Shown: positions 1 to 8,590, counted from the stretch's first letter. The stretch: DNA of 64,000 nt from Acetivibrio sp964564015 (GCA_964564015.1 CAZLZR010000001.1:1-64000); one strand, 5' to 3'. Numbers and translations are program-made. Notes: generated by a model not told the origin, from the sequence alone.

Positions 1-52
1 CAACCGGCTCATAACCGGTTGGTCCGGGGTTCGAGTCCCTGAAGGCCCACCA
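1..52 (+). tRNA. tRNA-Met (CAT), 3' part only
   Basis: The sequence begins inside the anticodon arm. A 5-bp stem closes a loop with anticodon CAT, followed by a T arm (stem 25-29 with 37-41, loop TTCGAGT), a 7-base acceptor strand at 42-48, discriminator A49 and an encoded CCA at 50-52. The 5' half lies outside the window. CAT could also belong to initiator or Ile2 tRNA. The acceptor strand AAGGCCC implies a 5' end GGGCCTT, which I judge fits elongator Met best. It borders the serine-recombinase island. Confidence 0.9.
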
Positions 53-53
53 T

Positions 54-117
54 AACCGCAAGGTTGATTTGAAAAGCCACTCACAAAAGGTGGCGCATCT
101 AAGGGATATAATCCCTT
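54..117 (+). other. Three short hairpins between tRNA-Met and terminator
   Basis: Three inverted repeats follow one another: 54-57 with 62-65, 76-80 with 90-94, and 101-107 with 111-117 (7 bp, 3-base loop). They lie between the tRNA and the terminator, where the left end of the recombinase element must fall. They may be processing structures of the tRNA transcript or part of the attachment site. I found no matching copy near 6 kb or 14.4 kb. Confidence 0.35.
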
Positions 118-125
118 GAAAAATT

Positions 126-163
126 CGGCATAGTCGGTTTGAATATCGGCTATGCCGTTTTTT
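126..163 (+). terminator. Rho-independent terminator after tRNA-Met
   Basis: An 8-bp perfect stem (126-133 with 150-157) is followed by six T. It can end transcription of the tRNA. It overlaps the last codons of the convergent recombinase gene. Confidence 0.7.
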
Positions 164-1802
164 CTTGTGATTTTGGAAGTTCCACTGCTCCAATAGAGTT
201 AAAAATCACTTCAATATGCTGTTGCCTGTGACCGTCCACCTTTTCCGCCTTATAGACAATGATTTTCTCAATAAACTGCCGTATAATCTCCGCATCCAAT
301 TCCTTGATTTCTGTGTACTTCCGCACCAGTGAGAGGTAGTGTTCGGCATTGAGGGATTTTTCTTTTGCGCTGTCAAGGAATTGCTGTAGTTCAGTAATGC
401 GGTTTTGTAGTTGTGCTTGCTCGGTTTCATAAGTAGCAGTCAACTTCATGAAACGCTCATCTGAAATCTTACCTGTCACATTATCCTCGTAGAGCATTTG
501 GATGATATTGTCGAGTGTGGCAATGCGAGCCTTTGCCTGTTCGTATTCCTTACGGCTATCCTTAAGTTCCCGCTCAAGATCTCGCTCCGAGGTGTCTGTC
601 ACAAGCCTGATAAATTCATCCTCATGCTCCCTTGCGAAGGTAGTCACCTGTTGTAAATATTGTAGTAAAAAACGTTCCACAACTACATTTCGTATTTGAT
701 GGGAACTACAGCCACCTTTCTTTTTGCGATAAGTCGCACATACAAAGTATTCTTTATCATGCTCCCAACCACGCCCGCGCACTTGGTACAGTTTGTTTCC
801 GCAATCCGTACAGAACATCATGCCGGAGAGAATGCCCATCTCGCCCATCGGGGAAAGCCTGCGTCTCCCATCACGGATTTTTTGCACGATATTGAATGTT
901 TCCTCATCTATTATGGCCTCATGCGTATTCTCAAAAATCTGCCATTCTGACGGGTCATTCTTTATCTTCTTTTTCTGCTTATAGGACTTACGACGCGTTT
1001 TGAAATTCACTGTATGTCCAAGGTATTCTTGCCTTGACAACATCCGAGCAATTGTGGAATCCCTCCATATATATGGGTCATCGTAGGCTTGCTTTGCAGG
1101 AACTGCGATGCCGTTTCGTTTACCATATGCAACAGGATTTTCAATTTTCCGTTTTTCCAACTCGTTAGCAATCTTGGTGGGTCCGAGACCGCTCATGCAA
1201 AGGTGGAATATTTCCTTAACTACGGCTGCGGCTTCCTCATCCACAATCCAGTGTGTCTTATCTTCCGGATCTTTTATATAACCGTAGGGAGGATTGGTAC
1301 AGAGCGGTTTGCCTGATTGACCTTTTGCCTTAAACACGGCTCGTATTTTCTTGCTCGTATCCTTTGCGTACCATTCGTTGATGATATTGAGGAATGGTGT
1401 AAAATCACTATCCTGTTGACTGGCACTGTCTACACCGTTATTGATGGCAATGAAGCGAACATCAGCTTCAGGAAAAGCTATCTCTGTGTAGTAGCCTACC
1501 TTCAGATAATCTCTTCCAAGACGGCTCATATCCTTTACGATTATGGTTCCGACATTGCCTGCGTCCACCTCAGCGACCATGTGTTGAAAATCTGGGCGGT
1601 CAAAGTTTGTGCCGCTGTAACCATCATCTACAAAAAATTGTGTATTCGGGAAACCGTTATCATTAGCGTATTTCTTGAGTATTGCTTTCTGATTGATGAT
1701 ACTGTTGCTGTCTCCCTGCAACTCATCGTCACGGGAGAGCCTACAGTAGAGCGCCGTTATTTTGCTCTCACTCATCGCAGTAGTGTTGGGTTGTCTATTC
1801 AT
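150..1802 (-). CDS. Large serine recombinase (TnpX/resolvase-type integrase)
   Basis: Large serine recombinase of about 550 residues, expected to integrate and excise the adjoining element by site-specific recombination. The N-terminal resolvase domain carries the catalytic motif YCRLSRDD (Ser near residue 23), followed by the SGTNFDRPDF and KDMSRLGRDYL segments of this fold. A recombinase domain lies in the middle, then a zinc ribbon (CTDCGNK, later a paired C and GGC near residues 335-370), then a long coiled coil. The start at 1802 is preferred because AAGGAGG lies 5 bases upstream; a longer reading frame to 1829 has no such site. It is transcribed towards the tRNA, as is usual for an integrase at an element end. 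The neighbouring TnpW-like gene supports a Tn4451/TnpX-like origin. Confidence 0.93.
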   Translation of the reverse strand: MNRQPNTTAMSESKITALYCRLSRDDELQGDSNSIINQKAILKKYANDNGFPNTQFFVDDGYSGTNFDRPDFQHMVAEVDAGNVGTIIVKDMSRLGRDYLKVGYYTEIAFPEADVRFIAINNGVDSASQQDSDFTPFLNIINEWYAKDTSKKIRAVFKAKGQSGKPLCTNPPYGYIKDPEDKTHWIVDEEAAAVVKEIFHLCMSGLGPTKIANELEKRKIENPVAYGKRNGIAVPAKQAYDDPYIWRDSTIARMLSRQEYLGHTVNFKTRRKSYKQKKKIKNDPSEWQIFENTHEAIIDEETFNIVQKIRDGRRRLSPMGEMGILSGMMFCTDCGNKLYQVRGRGWEHDKEYFVCATYRKKKGGCSSHQIRNVVVERFLLQYLQQVTTFAREHEDEFIRLVTDTSERDLERELKDSRKEYEQAKARIATLDNIIQMLYEDNVTGKISDERFMKLTATYETEQAQLQNRITELQQFLDSAKEKSLNAEHYLSLVRKYTEIKELDAEIIRQFIEKIIVYKAEKVDGHRQQHIEVIFNSIGAVELPKSQEKTA

Positions 1803-1877
1803 TTTTTCCTCCTTTCCGACAACCCTCAAGCGGTATGTTATATTACCGTACTACTGCGGGTAAGTCGAGTTATATTA

Positions 1878-2051
1878 TTAGAAAATCTTTGAACGTTCGG
1901 ATAACTTTAAATTGCTTAGAATCAGTCGTTTCACCTTATCGTAAGCTGTTTCCTTTGCGTTCTCGCTGACCTTTGCTTCAACGATATACAGAGTTCCGTC
2001 TATCATGGTTTCTGTGATATGAGGAACAGGGGTGGTCTTGCATTCTGGCAT
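1878..2051 (-). CDS. TnpW-like transposon-encoded small protein
   Basis: 57-residue protein that I recognise as resembling the transposon-encoded TnpW family: a short N-terminal strand, TETMIDGTLYIVEAKV, then a lysine-rich helix. The start at 2051 has AGGAG 8 bases upstream; the longer frame to 2156 includes an unlikely Arg-rich stretch and is rejected. It lies just upstream of the serine recombinase on the same strand, the same company TnpW keeps in Tn4451-type elements. The function of TnpW is not established. Confidence 0.7.
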   Translation of the reverse strand: MPECKTTPVPHITETMIDGTLYIVEAKVSENAKETAYDKVKRLILSNLKLSERSKIF

Positions 2052-2243
2052 GGTTACATATCTCCTTTCTGCCCGGTGGGCGCGGTCAAATCTTCGGGTA
2101 AAAAGATATCGGACAACGGCGTGGGGCTTCGTATAAAAAAGCGCAGATTCAAACAAGGGAATAGCCCCAAGGGGGCGGTGAAAGTGCTTGATTTTATTGA
2201 ACTTAGAACACTTTCACCGTTATAAGGCGTTTTATTGCTTGTT

Positions 2244-3155
2244 TTATGCCGCCATCTGAAGTACCTTGATAGCTTCCGGGCGAATCAACTTGCCATCAAG
2301 ACGCTCGTAACCAAGATAACCCTTTAGCTGTGACAATATATACTTTTCAAACAATGGCCTTACTGTAAGCGGCATACGCTCAACAATCCAATAGTAGGAA
2401 AAGTCACCGAATGCAACTGGTTTATTTCCTGCGGCGATGGTTGGCATATTGTTTGAGATGACCACAGGTCTGCCAAGCAGATTAATCGAATACTCAGGCC
2501 AGAGATAGTTTCCTCCATTGTCCTTGAGTGTACGGAGTGCCAGCGCTGTGGTGTCGCTCATAACCCATACAGCCTTTTCACGGTATTCCGGTTTTACGGA
2601 ATGGAATAGCTTCATTATTTCATCAAGGGTCACTGCTGTTGAAGATAAAGCCGTCACTCCGACATCTGCTCCATTTGTGCTGTTGAGAATTCCGGTTGGG
2701 CGTCCATTCCCATCTCCGTTGAGAAAGGCGTTTTCTTCGGCTTTACCGAAACGGCGCGCAAAGTCTCTAACGAGATATTTTTCTATATCGAACTGTTTGT
2801 CCTCAATGAAGTGAACATGGAGTTTTACAATAGAAGCCAGCTTGTATGCTTCAAAGTCGTATTGGCTGAAGGTGTCAGTGTCTTCTGGAATAGTGCTTCC
2901 TTCAGGTATCCAGTTTGCTACCGCAGTAGCAGAAATAGCGTGAACAGTGCTGTCAAGAGTAGGTGTTTGTATTATAGTAGCGAGCCTACGGAAGAGGTTT
3001 TCTTTATTGAGAGCCTCGTTATAGAGGTTATCAGCTTCTTCCGGTAGCAAGTATGTTCCAGTGGTTGTGTCTGCCATCTCGCGATACTGGCCGGCAAGAT
3101 TTTGACCTCTGCGTATCATGTTCCAGAAATCAGCTTTGTAAGATGTGTTTGACAT
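2244..3155 (-). CDS. HK97-family phage major capsid protein
   Basis: 303-residue HK97-fold major capsid protein that would form the shell of a phage or satellite particle. The features are the early LPEEADNLYNEAL segment, the TWIPEG-like loop (NWIPEGSTIPEDT), the E-loop/P-domain region with ENAFLNGDGNGRPTGIL, and the late GRPVV...MPTIAAG...FGDFSYYWIVER block typical of the A domain. Only about 30 residues precede the first conserved block, so there is no room for a large delta/scaffold domain. No terminase, portal or prohead protease gene is nearby. AGGAGG lies 8 bases before the start. It stands between the zinc-ribbon gene and tnpW in one leftward unit. It is either an active satellite capsid or a relic. 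Confidence 0.88.
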   Translation of the reverse strand: MSNTSYKADFWNMIRRGQNLAGQYREMADTTTGTYLLPEEADNLYNEALNKENLFRRLATIIQTPTLDSTVHAISATAVANWIPEGSTIPEDTDTFSQYDFEAYKLASIVKLHVHFIEDKQFDIEKYLVRDFARRFGKAEENAFLNGDGNGRPTGILNSTNGADVGVTALSSTAVTLDEIMKLFHSVKPEYREKAVWVMSDTTALALRTLKDNGGNYLWPEYSINLLGRPVVISNNMPTIAAGNKPVAFGDFSYYWIVERMPLTVRPLFEKYILSQLKGYLGYERLDGKLIRPEAIKVLQMAA

Positions 3156-3170
3156 GGTAATAATCCTCCT

Positions 3171-3461
3171 TTATTTACTGCATTTTTTACAGGTGTAGAC
3201 CGGGGTTTCGTGCTTGTTTACTGGGAATACAGGCTCCATTACGAGCTTGCATTGCGGACAGTACACCTGATAATTTCTTACGCAATGCTCCGCTGTAATC
3301 TTGTTTTTGCAGTTCAGACGGTAGATGCCATCCATAATTCGGGTAAGCCAGAAAGCGCTACTTTGGCCTGTGCGTTTCTGAAGCTGCTCTTCGGTCATCG
3401 TGGTTTCGCTTGGAATCAAACGACCGTGACCGACTGTGATAAGGGTGTAATTTTGCGACAT
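3171..3461 (-). CDS. Zinc-ribbon protein of the capsid element
   Basis: 96-residue protein with two CxxC pairs in its C-terminal third (CPQC and CKKC), spaced like a zinc ribbon, preceded by a basic stretch with two more cysteines (LNCKNK, EHCVRN). I do not recognise a family. The start at 3461 is chosen because AAGGAGG lies 9 bases upstream; an ATG at 3467 is too close. Its stop lies 15 bases before the capsid start, so the two are probably cotranscribed. A nucleic-acid-binding or regulatory role is inference only. Confidence 0.7.
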   Translation of the reverse strand: MSQNYTLITVGHGRLIPSETTMTEEQLQKRTGQSSAFWLTRIMDGIYRLNCKNKITAEHCVRNYQVYCPQCKLVMEPVFPVNKHETPVYTCKKCSK

Positions 3462-3543
3462 ATTCATGTCCTCCTTTGATTTTTTATTTGGGGTAACTGG
3501 GGTTAAGGTTTATCAGCACATACGCACCACCGCCTTTCATGTT

Positions 3544-3643
3544 CACAGTGGGGCAACGTGTGGCAGGAAATATATATAATCCTCTATAGAGATACTTATT
3601 TTTGAAACAACCATATTTACTTGCCACATAATGCCCCACTGTG
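3544..3643. repeat. 22-bp interrupted inverted repeat between primase and capsid module
   Basis: The arms at 3544-3565 and 3622-3643 match as CACAGTGGGGC, 4 variable bases, then TGTGGCA, in opposite orientation, with 56 bp of AT-rich spacer. The block sits exactly between the primase stop (3645) and the zinc-ribbon gene. It could be an origin or a helicase-primase binding site, a packaging site, or a large stem-loop. No T-run follows either arm, so a simple terminator is unlikely. Confidence 0.7.
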
Positions 3644-3644
3644 T

Positions 3645-5954
3645 TTATGTTAAGAATTCAGATATCAGCTTGTAGCCGATAACCATTGTGGTTTTATCAC
3701 CGCCGGAGCGTGGACGCTTTCGTTTGATTTCGGCAACGGCAGCAAGACTTTGCTTGAAATTCTTCATGCTTTCCGGGTATTGACCGTTTTCACCGCACCA
3801 CTGCCTGTATCGCTCGTAAACGGTTGAGGTGCGCTCCTCGGCAGTTCCGTCCTGTTCCATACAATCCTCAACGAAAAGTTGGATTTTATCGCTGTCATGG
3901 TGATACTGGGTAGTGGCGTTCTTTACCGATAGCGGTAACGCAAGACCTTCTGCATTTAGCATTCTATAACCATCCAGCAACCAGTTGAGGATTGCGGATT
4001 GTGCTTCCGGTTTGGCAAATTCGTCTTTCAGCGTTCGATCTTGCTCAGCTTCCTCAAAATGCCGTTCAAAGGGAATGATGATGATACGCCCACTGGTGAA
4101 AATCGTCATATCGTTAATAACTGGCAGATAATTTGTGTTGATGTAAAGCTTGAACTGAGGTTTGAAATCAAAGCTGTTTTCATGCAGGAACCTTGCGTTA
4201 ATGGTGTCGTTACCCGTCATGCTCTTCACCTGCGCAGCATTAAGTACCAAGCCTTTACCCGGCTCCGGTATATTCACAAAGCGCACTCCAGCAAGTCTTG
4301 CAATGTCCTCGCTTGGCTGGGAACTATTGGTGCTGTTCTTCATAGCGATGGTTTCCGGCTTTGCCGAACATCCGTAGCTGCCGAACACCTTTAATACACT
4401 TTCACACAGAGTCCCTTTGCCGTTGCGGGTACTGGCACCATAGAGGATGGTCATGCATTCATGCCGGGTATCTCCCGTCAAGCCGTAGCCAAGAATTTTC
4501 TGTAAGAACCTGGCTCTCTCTGCATCACCGCTTGTGATTTCATAGATGAATGAATCCCAGCGCATACAGCGAACTTGCGGGTCAAACTTTACAGGGGTTA
4601 TCTTTGCCAACTTATCCTCGCTGCAATGCCCGGTAAAGGTGCCTGTATCCATATGCACTGTGCCGTTTTTGCAGTTGAAAGCATAAGGGTTAGAGTCGAA
4701 CTTTTTAATGGAAATGGGATGGTGAACCTGTGCATCCTTAAGGATATTCACACGGTAGCCGTGGGACTGCCATTTTTTAATGTGATCAATATAACCTTTC
4801 CGCTTATGCTCGTCCTTGATATTTAAAGCATACATATACAGAAGGTCTGCCAAGTCCATACATCGTTTCATCGCCTTCAGATTCCCTACATCCGACTTCC
4901 AGATGCCATCCTCGTAACAAAACCACATCCTGCGTTCCGGTACATAGCGAAGAATCTTTTTATAGAAGTCCGCAAACAATCTGCCTGCACCAATATCTGT
5001 CCAGGGATATTGGCTTGTGTTCTCTGGCTTCATTTCCTCAAGTCGGGGCATACGTTCGTCAAAGTCCTCGATGGCACTGTTTCGGATGATAGGTTTATAG
5101 AAATTTGCCATACCGCTGACGGCATTGCGAATGGTGATGCTACCATAGGTATCACTGCCACGGCGATTGTCCCATTTGTCGCGCATTAAACTGGACTGCC
5201 GAAACAGTCTGTCTATCTGCTCGTAATTTCCATTACAATAGAAAGCGAGAATAGAACAGAGCGCCTGATCTGCTTCGCTCTGTGAGGGGTATCCTGTTAT
5301 TTCTCCCTCCCACAGTTTTTTGAACTTCTCTCCGTTCTTTGCAGTCAAAGCCTTATCCAGTACGCTCTCATCGGATAAGTAACTTTCCCTCTCCATGATT
5401 TCCGCAGACGTTTTTGGGGTAGGGCGTTTCATGTAGGTATCGAGTAGCCATTGCAAGGCTTCAGTACATTCAACAATATCGCCACTCTGGTGCACATTGC
5501 CCGTGACGGTCACAAAGCGGGTGGTGACATTGGGAACATAGACCTCAATATTACCGTGCTTGATGTAGTAAATATCCGTATCGTATGTGTAGCCCACCGG
5601 GGCTAAGCAAAGAATGCGTAAGCCTGTGCCGCTTGGACTTGTTTCGATATATACATGTGGAAACATCTGCACAATGGCAAGCGCCCAAGGCAGCACCGCA
5701 CCATCTTTGATGCAATGGTCAAGATCGATACCGATGATGCTGTTTGATACACGAATACCAATGCCGCTGTAATTTACAGATGCGGTAACAGCAGTAGTAA
5801 AATCGGTAAAGGTTTCTGACTTAGATACGCTGGCTCTACCTCCCGTCCTTGGGTTATATGGAACCTTGGTTTGCTTGTTATTTACGGTTTCGTACCGCCA
5901 ACAGCAGAACTCGGCATTGTCTTTGACATACTGGGGGATGTTGTCAAAATTCAT
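3645..5954 (-). CDS. P4-type phage/plasmid primase-helicase
   Basis: 769-residue replication protein joining a prim-pol and a superfamily 3 helicase. The N-terminal third shows the archaeo-eukaryotic primase pattern: GIGIRV, IGIDLDHC with the metal-binding DxD, SPSGTGLRI, then an RFVTVTGN segment. The C-terminal half carries Walker A in GASTRNGKGT, followed by the P4-family blocks RLAGVRFVNIPEP and KLYINTNYLP and an arginine-bearing FTSGRIIIIPFERHF. It would prime and unwind DNA at the element's own origin, as in P4-like satellites. GGAGGAG lies 7 bases before the start. It is the first gene of the leftward unit and is full length. Confidence 0.92.
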   Translation of the reverse strand: MNFDNIPQYVKDNAEFCCWRYETVNNKQTKVPYNPRTGGRASVSKSETFTDFTTAVTASVNYSGIGIRVSNSIIGIDLDHCIKDGAVLPWALAIVQMFPHVYIETSPSGTGLRILCLAPVGYTYDTDIYYIKHGNIEVYVPNVTTRFVTVTGNVHQSGDIVECTEALQWLLDTYMKRPTPKTSAEIMERESYLSDESVLDKALTAKNGEKFKKLWEGEITGYPSQSEADQALCSILAFYCNGNYEQIDRLFRQSSLMRDKWDNRRGSDTYGSITIRNAVSGMANFYKPIIRNSAIEDFDERMPRLEEMKPENTSQYPWTDIGAGRLFADFYKKILRYVPERRMWFCYEDGIWKSDVGNLKAMKRCMDLADLLYMYALNIKDEHKRKGYIDHIKKWQSHGYRVNILKDAQVHHPISIKKFDSNPYAFNCKNGTVHMDTGTFTGHCSEDKLAKITPVKFDPQVRCMRWDSFIYEITSGDAERARFLQKILGYGLTGDTRHECMTILYGASTRNGKGTLCESVLKVFGSYGCSAKPETIAMKNSTNSSQPSEDIARLAGVRFVNIPEPGKGLVLNAAQVKSMTGNDTINARFLHENSFDFKPQFKLYINTNYLPVINDMTIFTSGRIIIIPFERHFEEAEQDRTLKDEFAKPEAQSAILNWLLDGYRMLNAEGLALPLSVKNATTQYHHDSDKIQLFVEDCMEQDGTAEERTSTVYERYRQWCGENGQYPESMKNFKQSLAAVAEIKRKRPRSGGDKTTMVIGYKLISEFLT

Positions 5955-6224
5955 TTCATTGCTCCTCCTTGTGTATTTCTGCCGCTCTGCTATTCAAAGG
6001 GCAGATGATATGTTCAGAGGGCATTTTCTTTCCTCTACTAATAGCCGAAATATTTAACCCCCTCAATATTCACAGGACAGTTATCCTATATTTGAACGAC
6101 CATATAGGAAAAATATTTTTGTCCCTACTTTGTAGCCATGGGGAAAGAGTAAATCTGACGATTTTGGAAAAACTTTTTGTCTTTTACCTACATGCGAAAA
6201 ATCGAATTCTCTCGAACCTTCAGA

Positions 6225-6258
6225 AAACAAAAATGACACCCGTAAAGTTACGGATGTC
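6225..6258 (-). terminator. Possible leftward terminator
   Basis: A near-perfect stem (6235-6245 with 6248-6258, one mismatch) is followed on the minus strand by a T-rich run (ATTTTTGTTTT). It would insulate the primase unit from leftward transcription. Confidence 0.4.
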
Positions 6259-6318
6259 GAAGAAAAGCAGATAAACCGAGAAATTAAATCAAAATTCCTG
6301 CGATATTAAATAATTTTA

Positions 6319-6347
6319 TTGTTATTGCAATGATTTGATGATATAAT
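6319..6347 (+). promoter_or_regulatory. Promoter for the XRE/type I R-M unit
   Basis: The -35 TTGTTA (6319-6324) and the perfect -10 TATAAT (6342-6347) are 17 bp apart. The -10 sits immediately before a direct repeat. Confidence 0.55.
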
Positions 6348-6349
6348 AT

Positions 6350-6381
6350 TGGATATATTTTGCAATTGTGGATATTTTGCA
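6350..6381 (+). repeat. Tandem direct repeat, possible XRE operator
   Basis: TGGATATATTTTGCA (6350-6364) is repeated as TGGATATTTTGCA (6369-6381), just downstream of the -10 and 12 bp before the GTG start of the XRE gene. The placement suits an autoregulatory operator. Confidence 0.45.
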
Positions 6382-6393
6382 GGAGGTGCAAAA

Positions 6394-6606
6394 GTGGCGA
6401 TTTGTTACAACAAATTATGGAAACTGTTGATTGATAAAAATATGAAGAAGAAAGACCTTCAAAGTCTTGCTGGTGTCAGCTCTGCAACAATCACCAAGCT
6501 TGGCAGAAATGAAAATGTAAATACGGAAATACTCCAAAAAATATGTGCTGCGTTGGATTGCGATATATGCGATATTTTGGAAATGAAAAGAGAGGAAAAA
6601 GCATGA
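6394..6606 (+). CDS. Small XRE/Cro-type helix-turn-helix regulator
   Basis: 70-residue DNA-binding protein made of one helix-turn-helix: DLQSLAGVSSATITKL, then a second half NTEILQKICAALDCDICDIL, the pattern of small Cro/CI-like regulators. The GTG start at 6394 is chosen because AGGAGGTG lies 6-7 bases upstream; the longer ATG frame from 6349 would begin before the expected transcription start. It precedes hsdM by 25 bp and probably controls its own promoter and the restriction operon, a common arrangement for staged expression of methylase and nuclease. Confidence 0.85.
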   Translation: MAICYNKLWKLLIDKNMKKKDLQSLAGVSSATITKLGRNENVNTEILQKICAALDCDICDILEMKREEKA

Positions 6607-6631
6607 ATCCTTCATGCAAGGTGATAATTAT

Positions 6632-8590
6632 ATGATAAACATCAGAAAACTTGAGTCTGAACTTTGGGAATCTGCAGACCTTTTACGACAAGGCTCGAAA
6701 CTGAGTTCTCAAGAATATTGTATGCCGGTTCTCGGCTTAATCTTTTTGCGCTATGCATACAGTCGTTTCAAATATGTCGAAACAGAAATACTAAAAAACC
6801 GCCCTATGCGAAATGGGCGTGTGCTTCCCGTTGAGGCCAGCGACTTTAAACAAAAAAGTGCCATCTTTCTGCCGGAGAAAGCAAGATATGATTATCTGTT
6901 GAATCTGCCGGACGATGCTGATTCTGGCAAAGCTGTTAATGAAGCAATGGAACTTATTGAAGGCGAAAGTGCACAATTAAAAGGTATACTGCCAAAAACA
7001 TATACTTCTTTCAGAAATGATCTTTTGAAGGAATTGCTGCGTATCTTTAATAATAGTGCTCTTAACGAAATCAACGATGACATCCTCGGGCGGATATATG
7101 AGTACTTTCTCAATAAATTTGCCTCTGCTATTGCATCAGATGATGGCGTTTTCTTTACGCCCAAATCTCTGGTTAAAATGATTGTCAACATTATTGAGCC
7201 TACACATGGAACTGTGCTCGATCCAGCTTGCGGAAGTGGAGGAATGTTTGTATCTTCCAGTGATTTTGTCAATGCCGAGGGAGTTAACGCAAATTCGGCT
7301 ATGACGTTTTTTGGCCAGGAAAAAGTAGAGTTTAACGCCAAGCTCTGTATCATGAACATGGCTGTACACGGGTTAAACGCAAAAATAAAATCCGGTGATG
7401 AGGCAAACAGCTTTTATCACGATGCCCATAATTTAGAAGGCTGCTGTGATTATGTCATGGCCAATCCACCCTTTAATGTTGACAAGGTGAAGTCGGAATC
7501 TACGCAAAATGCCGGGCGTTTGCCCTTTGGTTTACCGGGTGTAAATGCAAAAAAAGAAGTCTCCAATGCCAACTATCTTTGGATTTCATATTTTTATGCC
7601 TACCTAAATGATATGGGTCGTGCCGGCTTTGTTATGGCAGCGTCTGCAACGGACAGCGGAAATAAAGAGCGAGAAATGAGGAAGCAGCTTATTCAAACCG
7701 GCCATGTTGATTGTATGGTGTCTGTGGCAAACAACTTTTTTTATAAGGTTTCGCTCCCTTGTTCTCTTTGGTTTTTTGACAAAGGTAAAAAAGAAGAGCT
7801 TAAGGATAAAGTGCTTTTTATAGATGCACGTAATTATTACACTGTAGTAGACCGCACTCTTAACGAGTGGAGCGAGTGGCAGATGAAAAATCTGAATGCC
7901 ATTGTCTGCCTCTATCGGGGAGAAGTAGATAAGTATGAAAAGTTGCTGATGGATTATCGTGCACAAATCATAGGTGACTGTTATGAATTAGATACGGAAT
8001 TCGAGGCACTATCGGTATTATTAAACGGTTATGGTGAGAAGCTTAGGGCATTGCGTCAGCAAGTAGCTGATACCATCCTCCATGTGGATAATATTAATCA
8101 GCTGCTACCTTTAAACGAGATTCTAAAGCATTATACCGCAGAACTTAATTCATCCCTAAAAGCCTTTATTGAGCATGGTGATAGTTTAGAAAAGGACGAG
8201 GCAAAAGAACTGGCAAAATCCATAGACGAAACCGCAACCACTTGGGAGCGATTCAAAAAGGCAGCTTCTGCCCGTATAGAGGAAGTAGTTTCACAAATCA
8301 AAGCTTGCCGCACAGTGATTAAAGAAGCCAAATGGCTCACGGATAAATTTGGCGAGGGTACATATAAAGATATTCTCGGACTCTGTAAACTGGCAACCAT
8401 TGATGAAATTGAAGAAAAAAACTGGAGCTTGACCCCGGGTGCCTATGTGGGCGTTGCCCCTGTGAAGGAAGATGACGAAAACTTCGAGGAAAGAATGGCA
8501 GAGATCCATAAGGAGTTGGTGGCTTTGCAGGCAGAGTCAAACCAATTAATGGATACCATTTCGGCGAATTTCGAGGGGTTGGGGTTATGA
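6632..8590 (+). CDS. hsdM: Type I restriction-modification DNA methyltransferase (M subunit)
   Basis: 652-residue adenine-N6 methyltransferase that combines with the specificity subunit to protect host DNA and with HsdR for cleavage. The N-terminal HsdM helical domain (ESELWESADLLRQG) is followed by SAM-binding DPACGSGG (residues 197-204) and catalytic NPPF (278-281). The C-terminal 200 residues are helical and longer than in short HsdM proteins. The start at 6632 is chosen over 6614 because AAGGTGAT precedes it. Its stop overlaps the hsdS start by 4 bases, showing translational coupling. Confidence 0.95.
   Translation: MINIRKLESELWESADLLRQGSKLSSQEYCMPVLGLIFLRYAYSRFKYVETEILKNRPMRNGRVLPVEASDFKQKSAIFLPEKARYDYLLNLPDDADSGKAVNEAMELIEGESAQLKGILPKTYTSFRNDLLKELLRIFNNSALNEINDDILGRIYEYFLNKFASAIASDDGVFFTPKSLVKMIVNIIEPTHGTVLDPACGSGGMFVSSSDFVNAEGVNANSAMTFFGQEKVEFNAKLCIMNMAVHGLNAKIKSGDEANSFYHDAHNLEGCCDYVMANPPFNVDKVKSESTQNAGRLPFGLPGVNAKKEVSNANYLWISYFYAYLNDMGRAGFVMAASATDSGNKEREMRKQLIQTGHVDCMVSVANNFFYKVSLPCSLWFFDKGKKEELKDKVLFIDARNYYTVVDRTLNEWSEWQMKNLNAIVCLYRGEVDKYEKLLMDYRAQIIGDCYELDTEFEALSVLLNGYGEKLRALRQQVADTILHVDNINQLLPLNEILKHYTAELNSSLKAFIEHGDSLEKDEAKELAKSIDETATTWERFKKAASARIEEVVSQIKACRTVIKEAKWLTDKFGEGTYKDILGLCKLATIDEIEEKNWSLTPGAYVGVAPVKEDDENFEERMAEIHKELVALQAESNQLMDTISANFEGLGL

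Larger units (their letters stand above)
5955..6393. other. Divergent control region between primase and XRE regulator
   Basis: There is no convincing gene in this 439-bp AT-rich gap. It holds an 8-bp inverted repeat with a 10-bp spacer (6084-6091 with 6102-6109), a hairpin at 6235-6258, and the promoter and repeats before the XRE gene. ATG-started frames here lack ribosome binding sites and look non-coding. The right end of the recombinase element may lie here. Confidence 0.5.

Noticed and set aside
1089..1892. Plus-strand open frames opposite the recombinase
   Set aside because: They lie inside the strong minus-strand recombinase gene, have no ribosome binding site, and show no recognisable domain.
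2052..2156. Longer N-terminus of the TnpW-like protein
   Set aside because: The added residues are Arg-rich and unlike the family, while the ATG at 2051 has a proper ribosome binding site.
5955..6393. Duplicated tRNA 3' end as attR for the island
   Set aside because: No copy of the T-arm/acceptor sequence was found here or after hsdR, which fits a serine rather than a tyrosine integrase.
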